A stretch of 64,000 bases of DNA from Diphasiastrum complanatum. Taxonomy: Eukaryota > Streptophyta > Lycopodiopsida > Lycopodiales > Lycopodiaceae. The position numbers were made by a program, and so were the translations under genes. The stretch is taken from assembly GCA_029204225.1 (NCBI GenBank), contig CM055103.1, positions 25,432,656 through 25,496,655 of the forward strand, read 5' to 3'. The notes under the pieces were generated by a model. That model had not been told where the DNA came from and made no database searches. It was given only the letters and a program-made list of their open reading frames with translations. Position 1 is the stretch's first letter; each line of letters begins with the position of its first letter. Below, one piece after another: positions 22,067-30,913 of this stretch.

Positions 22067-23494
22067 ATGTCAAGTGCCAGGTACCCTCTTCGATCACTTA
22101 CTCGCAATGTGCGTAGAAGCTCACTTGCTAGTGAGGAAACAATCAACAATCCCATGGCTACACCAGATCCGGTTGCTTCTCAAGTGCTAGATGGGACTGT
22201 TGATGAGAGTCATGAGCCTATTCCTGAAGACATTGAAGGGCCTTCATCCCCGATAGTTGTCGCACAGGTGGACACATCGTAGGATTCTGGTGACAACATC
22301 CACCATCCTCGTTTGCTGGGTAAGTTGATACACACCGAGGTGTTGCAGGACACAATCCAATTGTTTAGGACCCAGTGTTATCTGCCTAAGCAAGGCAAAT
22401 TCATGGTATTTGTACCAAGAGATTGGGAGTTAGAGCACGAGGTTACCTCCTTTGATGAGGCTGCATGGGGCCCTACTTGGTGTAGAGTGAATCGGGAGTT
22501 TGAAGATGAGTTACTAAATCTTTCTGAGTGGAAACATCTTTCAAACAAGAAGTTTATAGTGTGGGATGGGAACCACCGTTGCAAATCATGGATGGCTCAC
22601 ATTAAAGAAGGTACATGTCGTTAGTGTCAAGTGTTTGTTTTGTGTCAAACAATGTTTTTTGTATTTTTTTAGAATCTTGTAACAAATGATTATGCTTCCT
22701 TCCAGAGTTTCCTCATGTGCGATCGATGCATGTTCGAGTGGATTGCACATTCTTAGAGGTGACAAAGCCACAAGAGGGGGAGCTTTTGCTAGCATTGAAT
22801 GCAGTCAACAGGTATGTATAATACATTTTTTTTTTTCGAATACTTCAACGATGTTTTGTTAACTGAATATGTGGCATGCACATGGAGCGTACTCTTGGAC
22901 ATGAAGTATTCATGATGCATAAGTTTGGCCTATCGGACAAGGCAACACTGTTGGCTAACATTGCGCCCGAAGATAGGAAGTGGTTGGAGACTGAACTCAT
23001 GCATGAAAGAAAGACACATCATAAGCCATAGTACAATAATCTACCAATGGCAGCTTTGTCTCAACTAGTCTTCATGCTGGAAATGCTGACAGAAGAAGAG
23101 GATGTAGTCATTGACCTCTTTGGGGCTACAAGCAACATGGCACGAGCAGCCACCCAGATGAATCGACATTGCATATGTGTGGAACGGGATGAAGATTTAA
23201 GTACAAACTTCCTTGCAGTAATGGAAGGTGACCATCATTTTTGTTAATCCACTAAATACAGCATGCAACATCTATAAATAGTTTTATAGAAATCTTTCAG
23301 TAGTTCTTTCAGTGGTTTACAGCCTAGTGTAGACGATTTGCCAAATGCACTTGTCTGATAATTGTCCGTTCGTTGCTTGCAGCTTGACACCAGTGAAACC
23401 ACTAACCAAGGAAATGTATCGAAACATATTCCAAGGATATGAGAAAGAAGAATGGAGGACAATATGTCATGACAGGCCAAGCAGTTGTCGTTGA
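22067..23494 (+). pseudogene. Broken spliced gene: ParB-like domain plus amino-methyltransferase-like domain
   Basis: Four exon-like blocks on one strand. A, 22067-22610, starts MSSARYPLRSL and ends ...WMAHIKE at donor GTACAT; it holds FIVWDGNHRCKSW, the DGxHR signature of ParB/sulfiredoxin-fold proteins. B, 22706-22811, follows TTCCAG, keeps frame (FPHVRSMHVRVDC) and ends at GTATGT. C, ~22882-23227, contains VVIDLFGATSNMARAA and CICVERDE, which resemble motif I and the following acidic strand of N4/N6 amino-methyltransferases. D, 23383-23494, ends DRPSSCR. In-frame TAGs at 22280 and 23029, a missing acceptor before C and a phase mismatch before D show it is broken here. The catalytic (D/N/S)PP(Y/W) motif is not visible, and the Gly-rich loop is degenerate. 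The domain calls rest on short motifs only. Confidence 0.55.
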
Positions 23495-24990
23495 TTGATT
23501 TGTAGTAGTGTGTTCCCGTTTTTTGCTTACAGTTATTTTCTTTTATTGTTATCTTTATTGGTATACTATTTTGAACTTTGTGGTGATTTCACAACTTGTA
23601 AACATTGGGCTTTCACTATTGTATGGGTTATCTTAAAGTATGAATGGAAAGTTGTCACCTTTGACAGCTGAAACATATTGATAAACAATGATTTGGAGGT
23701 GGGTCGGAACACATAAATTGCTTGCCTTTCCGAATATAATTTTGGTAGGTTAACCTGGAAAAGTTGAGTGTTATTCAAACCAGTTGTCTTTTTTTTACAA
23801 TAATAAAATCTTAGAATGGATGTACTTGAATGATTGTCTTGGTGGAAAACAAGATATGCTCCAACATCTTCACTTATAGATGTAGAAATACCTTGAAAGC
23901 CTTCTGTCATAATCTTGCCACTTAAAAGCCAACAAACATTTGTGTCAACTTACATGAACATCTATGCCATATCAAGAAGCATACAAGGGTTTCCAACAAC
24001 TTATATGCAACTCCAATAATAGCAAAAAAGAATCTTTCTAAAGCAAGAATGACAACTAGGACACCCAGTCTTATTGGAATTGTTACCTTTGCCATTACGA
24101 GCATATATGGCCATGTAGCTAGAATAGCCTAGAATTCAGTTAAATCAAAAGCGAGTTTTAATGATAAGCTACTTCTATGTCAACATTACACGTGACGATA
24201 GCAACGGCTTGGCCATGACTATTATTCCACTCCCTACAAATGGAAGCACAGTCTTTCTTTTGTTACAAATGTTGATTGTTGTATTCATGCAGAGCCTCAG
24301 GTCCAAGGTTTTGTGTAGGAATCTGTAAGATTTTGAGAGGTATACCGAAGAAAGCAGACATTCCAAACAATATAGACTTTAGAAAATCTAGAAATGTTAG
24401 ATGGACCCAAAAACCAATTGCAAAACATGGTTTTATTTGTTACCAAAACACCCAAACATTTTTTCAAATAACGTTACATGAAGTAGTATATGTAATTTCA
24501 AATAAGTATATGTAAGTGCACTCTTTCAAATAAACGCAATAAAAGATATGATGACTAGCTTCTTCTCACCAACTGTTTGCACAAACTTTTACAAAATCAT
24601 ACCCATACAATGTCAAAAGTTAGCCAAGAAATGTTAGGGAATACTTTTGAGGATATGGGTGAGGGATATTCCTAAGAATACTCAATAAAGCTTTTAGCAT
24701 GTCCCCATTCTTTGGCATTCAAAATACTAAAGATAGTTGTTAGGGGTGTGTTTTAATCTCTTAACTCCCTGTTCTCAATCTCAATTACGACAACGCGCTT
24801 TTGAGCATAATGGTATGCATCCTTAGCAGGGATGTGCTTTCGGCCACCGGAGGAAAGAAATGTGCTTCATAGGCAAGCAAGGTACAAATCAACATTGGTG
24901 TGTAGAGCTCGAAGAGGTGGTATGCAAAGATAGCAACCGTTGGTCATATGTGCCATTCAAGCCATTATGAACTTCTCAAAACAAAGAAGC
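23495..24990. other. Non-coding, nothing recognised
   Basis: About 1.5 kb without recognisable genes. AGGAAAGAAATGTGCTTCATAGGCAAGCAAGG near 24850-24885 is the reverse complement of part of the 19.2-kb tandem repeat, so the same repeat family is present here in antisense. Confidence 0.45.
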
Positions 24991-24991
24991 A

Positions 24992-25033
24992 CCTCTGTAG
25001 TAGGAGCGCCGGCGCTCCTGCTCCAGAGGCGCT
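24992..25033. repeat. GC-rich hairpin, family core copy
   Basis: A perfect 18-base palindrome (AGGAGCGCCGGCGCTCCT, 25002-25019) lies inside short outer arms CCTCTG/CAGAGG. The core continues as GCTCCAGAGGCGCT, as in the hairpins of the 19.5-kb and 20-kb repeats. Confidence 0.85.
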
Positions 25034-25161
25034 CCATCTGATCAAACGTATGATTTTTTTTTCAAGAAAACCAGTTTATCCTCACACTGATGAAAGCACG
25101 CTTATGGTGAAGCTGATGATAGCTACCGAAATCAGAATTTGAGTTTGCTACTAAAATAAAT

Positions 25162-25243
25162 GTGGATTTTGTGGGCTCCATCGCCCCCAAACCAGGAGCG
25201 CCGCCGCTCCTGGTCTAGGGGCGATGGAGCCCTCAGAATTCAC
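25162..25243. repeat. Nested GC-rich hairpin, complete copy
   Basis: Outer perfect 15-bp arms (25173-25187, 25218-25232: GGGCTCCATCGCCCC) enclose an inner perfect 10-bp stem (ACCAGGAGCG/CGCTCCTGGT, 25191-25214). Similarity extends outward (GTGGATTTTGT versus the reverse of AGAATTCAC). It looks like a ~90-bp foldback element. Confidence 0.88.
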
Positions 25244-25565
25244 ATGTTTTGGAACACAGCATAACCTCCGAAATGGGTCTAAAACTCACAAGGTAGCATT
25301 GTGCTTGATAGAATCGACAAAATCGAACCTTCAAATATTGATCACTAACGTCAGCATATACATCTAAGGGATTAGATTGACGTGCATATCGAAATCGGTT
25401 ATCCTCAACGACCAACTTTTTGATGGGTCTAGATGGAAATCAAAAACTAGTTGCTGAATGCAGCCTGTGCTTCGAAAACAAAAAAAAAAAAGGTGGGTTG
25501 ATCATCATCCATTCCATTGCAGGGCTTCATTGTCAAAATCAGAAACAGCATTGGTTACTATAATG

Positions 25566-25624
25566 AAAGCGGATTCTGAGGGCTCCATCGCCCCCAGACC
25601 AGGAGCGCCCTCAGAATCCGCTTT
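25566..25624. repeat. Same hairpin family, copy with collapsed core
   Basis: Perfect 17-bp outer arms (25566-25582 and 25608-25624, AAAGCGGATTCTGAGGG). The inside reads CTCCATCGCCCCCAGACCAGGAGCG, the left half of the hairpin at 25162; the right half is missing. Confidence 0.88.
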
Positions 25625-25975
25625 TTGTTTTTTTTAGCTTTTCCCAGTTGTGAATCCTGGTTTTTGGTTAAAATGGCCAACAACAAAGCAGAGATATGTG
25701 AAGACTAATTTTGGTGTAGAGAGGAGGAGATTGTGATGCTTGCGATTTGTGTGTGAGAGCAAGATTGTGATGGAGAGAGAGATGAACAAGGATTAAGATC
25801 GCGTTTGGCAAGGCGCTGGATATATCGTGTTCTGATATTCATTTGGCAGGGCGCTGGTAATCATTTTTCTTTATTCTCTTTGCTTTGTTGTTGGTCGTTT
25901 TAACCAAAAGAGAAGCGTTGAGCCAAGATTCACAGTTGGAAAAATCATTTTTTATCAATTGACCCAAAAAAACGA

Positions 25976-26002
25976 CGCCTCTGGAGCGGGAGCAGGACGC
26001 TG
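25976..26002. repeat. Antisense fragment of the GC-rich hairpin core
   Basis: CGCCTCTGGAGCGGGAGCAG is the near reverse complement of the GGCGCTCCTGCTCCAGAGGCG core at 25.0 kb. The remaining sequence from 25625 to 26314 shows no gene. Confidence 0.55.
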
Positions 26003-26314
26003 TCAAATACATTTTGATATTACAAAATCAGAAAGTAATGAGTACCTCAAACCCACCTTTCACTCCATGTTTTCTTTCAAATTGTCAACCACAATTTCTC
26101 ATCTCAGTTGGCTTTTATCAGTTCGGTTGATAAATCATGGAGGAAGACACTCCTCTAAGGCATAGATACCAAGGGGCTACCATGTTATATGTTTAACTTG
26201 GTACACCAGGTGGGATTTCGAAGTGCTTTTCAGCCATTGCTTTATGGCAGTGTTCATCTCACACACTATCATTGGTCCAAATGGTTTCCAGACTACAATG
26301 TACCATGTAACATG

Positions 26315-27229
26315 TGTTGTAAAGCTTACTCGGGTGCACCCAGTGTGCCCCGTAATACTCTAAGGGGTGCTCCTCTTTGTCCCAGAGCAAGTTAGAAAGT
26401 CAAGGACTGAGCCTCCGACCTGTGGTGAGCCAGTCAAGTAGTCACAAGTCATGAGCTAGCTCCGGAGCTCGAGTCATGGCCTAAGGAGGAGTCAAGTTGA
26501 TTCTGCCGCCAGGACGGCTCCCGGGACCCATGTCCGGGAGCCAGACTGATTCTGCCAGGCTTGCCAGGCTTAATCAGCAAAATAAAAACTAAGTCTAGAA
26601 AAGCGTGCTTTACCAAAAAGCACTATATTCCAGGACAGAGAGGGCGCGCCGAATCACACCAGAACTATAGGGGGAGTTCGGCAGACAGAAACTTGGGCAG
26701 CTCAACCAGCGCCAGGAATCCAGTCGCCAGATCTCAGCTCCCTCTACCAGCACGAGCCAAGCACAATGCCCAGCACGTGTTGGTGGCCCCGAGACTGGTC
26801 AGTCTATGTATGAATGTAACCTCTTCCAAATTTGATAAAGTTGATCCTTGAGGATGATTACCATTTCGGTTTCGCCTCCGGGACTGGTCCAAGTGGAAGG
26901 ACCCTTACTACAACCTTTTTGCGTCGCCGGTGTCCAAGGGTCCACGTTACCGACGTGTGGCTCGCCGCTATGCCAATTGGTCAGTTTGGCGACCACTATG
27001 CCTTGGGTTTTATGTGTGGCTTGTCTTTGCCTTTGATTACCTTTTGGGGATGGATTCTGAGTTGGCTTTCGGGTTGGTTGGGATTCCAGTTTTCTTAAGT
27101 CTGAATGGTCAAGCTTGTTACGTTTCTAAGTTGGCTTTAACATAAGTGCATGATGGATGAATGTTAGACTTAAGCACGTGTTGGGAAAACCGCTCAAGTC
27201 CTAGCGCCCTTTGAGGCGCCGGCGCAACA
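26315..27229 (+). mobile_element. Gypsy-family LTR 1 of 3
   Basis: Starts TGTTGTAAAGC and ends GGCGCAACA (terminal TGTTG...CAACA), 915 bp. TGTGGTATCAGAGC follows directly, a usual plant tRNA-Met primer-binding site. It contains a small hairpin GGCTCCCGG/CCGGGAGCC (26516-26542) inside a ~48-bp block that LTR 2 lacks. Open frames within it (26561-27145) are LTR shadows repeated in LTR 2 and LTR 3, not genes. Confidence 0.92.
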
Positions 27230-27619
27230 TGTGGTATCAGAGCTGACTAGCCGGTCAACTACGCAAGTCTCACTGGGAGGACCAATTTTTGGGATTTGTC
27301 TGGATAGCCATTGTGCAAGGTGCTGCCCACAGTGTAAGCACAGGTGCGTCCACGGTCGGGGTGGTCGGCAGAACGGGGGACTTGATGAGTCAATGTGTTG
27401 CCCTTGAGGTGTAAGCACGGTCAGTTTTCGTGGTTCGAACATGGCATCGTCTGCACGTAGGACAGATGAGGCAAAGTGCTGCCTAGGTAGGTGAAAGCAC
27501 GGTCTGTGCCTTGTGGGGTGCGAGGTGACATATTCGAACTGTACGGGTTAACCATTGATACAGAGATGTTGTTCGAATTTGGGTGTAAAGCACGGGTGGT
27601 TAGCTGCCAGTGCGGGATA
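27230..27619 (+). mobile_element. Short internal region A between LTR 1 and LTR 2
   Basis: Only 390 bp lie between two LTRs. It opens with the primer-binding site TGTGGTATCAGAGC. A loose motif pairing GTGCTGCC (or similar) with GTAAGCACGG recurs three or four times. No coding sequence and no polypurine tract before LTR 2, so most of the element body is deleted. Confidence 0.85.
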
Positions 27620-28487
27620 TGTTGTAAAGCTGACTCGGGTGCACCCAGTGTGCCCTGTAAGACTCTAAGGGTGACGCTCCTCTTTGTCCCATAGTAAATT
27701 AGAAAGTCAAGGACTAAGCCTCCGACCTGTGGTGAGCCAGTCAAGTAGTCACAAGTCATGAGCTATCTCTGGAGCTCGAGTCATGGCCTAATGAGGAGCC
27801 AAACTGATTCTGCCAGGCTTGCCAGGCTTAATCAGCAAAATAAAAACTAAGTCCTAAAAAGCGTGCTTTACCAGAAAGCACTATATTTTAGGACAGAGGG
27901 GGTGCGCCAAATCACAGCAGAACTATGGGGGGAGTCTGACAGACAGAAACTTGGGCAGCTCAACCAGCGCCAGGAATCCAGTCGCCAGGTCTCAGCTCCC
28001 TCTACCAGCACGAGCTAGGCACAATGCCCAGCACGTGTTGGTGGCCCCGAGACCGGTCAGTCTATGTATGAATGTAACCTCTTCCAGATCTAATAAAGTT
28101 GATCCTTGGGGATGATTACCATTTCAGTTTCGCCTCCGAGACTGGTCCAAGTGGAAGGACCCTTACTACAACCTTTTTGCATCGCCGGCGCCTAAGGGTC
28201 CACGTCACCGACGTGTGGCTTGCCGCTATGCCAATTGGTCAGTTTGGCGACCACTATGCCTTGGGTTTCATGTGTGACTTGTCTTTGCCTTTGGTTACCT
28301 TTTGGGGACGGATTCTGAGTTGGCTTTTGGGTTGGTTGAGATTCCAGTTTTCTTAAGTCTGAATGGTTAAGCTTGTTACGTTTTTGAGTTGGCTTTTACG
28401 TAAGTGCATGATGGATGAATGTTAGACTTAAGTGCGTGTTGGAAAAATCGCTCAAGTCTCAGCGCCCTTTGAGGCGCCGACGCAACA
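27620..28487 (+). mobile_element. Gypsy-family LTR 2 of 3
   Basis: 868 bp, starts TGTTGTAAAGC and ends GACGCAACA; closely similar to LTR 1 except for the ~48-bp deletion between two GATTCTGCC words. The next bases, TGTGGTATCAAAG, are a one-base variant of the primer-binding site. Confidence 0.92.
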
Positions 28488-29439
28488 TGTGGTATCAAAG
28501 TCGACTAGCCGGTCAGCTACGCAAGTCTCACAGGGATGGCCACGTCTTGGGATTTGTCAGGACAACCGTTGTGCAAGGTGCTGCCCACAGTGTAAGCACG
28601 GGTGCATCCACGGTCGGGGTGGTCGGCAAAACAGGGGACTTGATGAGATGGGTGCCTTTGATGCTATTTTGGGATTAAGCTGGTTTAACGAACATGTGGT
28701 GGCCTTCTTGGCAAAAGGGGTTAACCTTGTGTTATTATATAATGGCAGGAGACCTTGTGTCGTCAGAGTTGTGCCAGGGGACCAACTAGAAAAGAACGAC
28801 ACAAATGAACCTAAGCCAACCACCCCTCCCAATCTCATTCACCTCTTTAACGAAGGGCAGCAGCAGTGACAAACCAGCTGACACGGGACCAATGGAGCCA
28901 ACATTGCCTGCAGTTTCTACATCAAAGGTGAATCCAAGTGCCGATGCAGAGCTCAAGGAGCTCAACTTGTGTGACCAAGCGAAAGCTCACCTCTTTAACG
29001 AAGGACATCCAACAGTGACAAACCAGCTAACGCGAGGTCAAATGGAGCCAACATTGCCTACAGCTTCTATATCAGAGGTGAATCTAAGTGCCGATGCAGA
29101 GCTCAAGGAGCTCAACCTGGGCGACCAAACGAAAAATCTAGAGTTCTAAGGGACTCATCCAGACGTATGACAAAAACGACAAATCTGAGACTTAAGGGAG
29201 CCGTAAGTACCTTTTTCTTTCATATTAATAAAGTAAGCCGCATTTCTCATCGAGGAGTGAGCTTCAGTCTAACGTCTAAGTGCAGTAGCTTTACACAGTT
29301 TTACATAAGTGAACTAGATCCACACTTTTCCTGTGCTGGGTGCAAACACAATGTTTTTACTTCTCTTTACAGTTGGACTCGTTTGGCCGGTGAATCAAGC
29401 CCGTGCCCTTGTATATGTGAATAAAGTACGAGGGGAGGA
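28488..29439 (+). mobile_element. Internal region B with a gypsy protease remnant
   Basis: The leader matches region A for ~155 bases. At ~28645 it jumps to the C-terminal part of a gypsy retropepsin (FDAILGLSWFNEHVVAF, then LVLLYNGRRPCVVRV). A Pro/Glu-rich tail coded by a tandem repeat follows, then non-coding sequence. A purine tract AGGGGAGGA abuts LTR 3. Gag, RT, RNase H and integrase are missing. Confidence 0.85.
28840..29135 (+). repeat. Tandem repeat, 148 bp x 2, in the protease tail
   Basis: CACCTCTTTAACGAAG recurs at 28840 and 28988. Both units encode HLFNEG, then MEPTLP, then SADAELKELNL. It lies between the protease remnant and the 3' end of the element. Confidence 0.9.
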
Positions 29440-30061
29440 TGTTGTAAAGCTGACTCTTGTGCACCCAGCGTGCCCTGTAAGACTCTAAGGGGTGACACTC
29501 TCTAAGGTCCCAGAGCAAGTTAGAACGTCAAGGATTGAGCCTCCGACCTATGGTGAGCCAATCAAGTAGTCACAAGTCATGAGATAGCTCTGGAGCTCGA
29601 GTCATGGCCTAGTGAGGAGTCAAGTTGATTCTGCCGTCGGGACGGCTCCCAAGACCCATGTTCGGGAGCCAGACTGATTCTGCCAGGCTTGCCAGACTTA
29701 ATTAGCAAAATAAAAACTAAGTCCAAAAAAGCGTGCTTTACCAGAAAGCACTATATTCCAGCACAGAGGGGGTGCGCCGAATCACACCAGAACTATAGGG
29801 AGAGTCCGGCATACAGAAACTTGGGCAGCTCAACCAGCGCCAAGAATCTAGTCGCTAGGTCTCAGCTCCCTCTACCAGCACGAGCCAGGCACAATGCCCA
29901 GCACGTGTTGGTGGCCCCGAGACCGGTCAGTCTATGTATGAATGTAACCTCTTCCAAATTTAATAAAGTTGATCCTTGGGAATGATTACCATTTCGGTTT
30001 CGCCTCCGGGACTGGTCCAAGTGGAAGGACCCTTACTACAACCTTTTTGCGTCGCCGGTGT
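29440..30061 (+). mobile_element. Gypsy-family LTR 3 of 3, truncated
   Basis: Starts TGTTGTAAAGC directly after the polypurine tract and follows LTR 1, including the hairpin block LTR 2 lost, up to GCGTCGCCGGTG. It then breaks at ~30061, so the last ~290 bp and any target-site duplication are gone. The 190 bases that follow are unassigned. Confidence 0.9.
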
Positions 30062-30249
30062 GAAGGATTTCAGATCATTCAAGATCCAATCCATGTCCCT
30101 GACCTTTGGTTACAAAAAGGAGCAAACCAACAATTCTGCCAATGTAGAAAAAACAGCATCTACATACAAAATGAGATGCAAACTCTAAGAGATATTGATC
30201 AAATATGAACCAAACATAAAATATGTTTGTTGTCCTTACAATTACAGTA

Positions 30250-30893
30250 CCCTACTGTATTTCACACGTGTGGAACCAAAAATAGCAATAAATGAGCCCT
30301 CTATACACAAGATTGCAAGATAACGTCAAGAGAGTGCACCAATGAGTAGTAGAACCCAAAGAGAACCATGTACAATGATGAAATGAGAGAGAGAAGAGAA
30401 AAAATGTGTCTCTCCATGAGTTACATCCTTTTATAGAGTGTCCAAACCCTATTTGGCCACTTGGCTTTCCCTCCAAAATGTAAACCCTACTATTTTTGGG
30501 TCTAGATTCAATGTACCCAAAGTTCAAATTTGAATCTCTCTCAAACTCGACTACCAACTCTCCCACACTTTCAAAAAGTGTTTATTGAATGTATTTTAAA
30601 CTAATATAACTTCAAAAAGTTTATCTCCAAGTCTAAAATGAGTTTTGGCCTCTTATTGACAATTTACCAAAATATGACTAAACTAAACTAAACTAGTTGA
30701 AATCTCTCACACTCCCTCTTCAACTAGTTTTGGCATAGTTTTGACAATAGAACTTTGATCCAACTTTAGAATGATCTCCATCCTAAGTATAGATCTCCTT
30801 TCTAAGGTTCTAAAGTATCTTTCATAATTGATATAGAGAATAGTGTCCAAATTGGATGCTTCACTATTTCTTACATCAATTTTACACCTCCTT
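30250..30893 (-). mobile_element. Copia LTR (antisense) with a short internal remnant
   Basis: The reverse complement of ~30250-30711 is the same LTR family as 13067-13421: TGTGAGAGATTTCAACTAG, then AACACTTTTTGAAAGTGT, and a TATA-like CTATAAAAGG near 30435. The purine tract AAGAGGGAG lies outside it at 30712-30720. Internal sequence to ~30893 matches 12695-12860 of the first element (GTAAAATTGATGTAAGAAATAGTG), but the RNase H tail is deleted. The lower LTR limit is uncertain. Confidence 0.8.
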
Positions 30894-30913
30894 GCAGCCG
30901 TGTCTTTGGGGGC

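Noticed and set aside
26561-27145. Several overlapping open frames (also at 28099-28356 and 29689-29985)
   Set aside because: All fall inside the three gypsy LTRs and recur with them; there is no codon conservation or motif.
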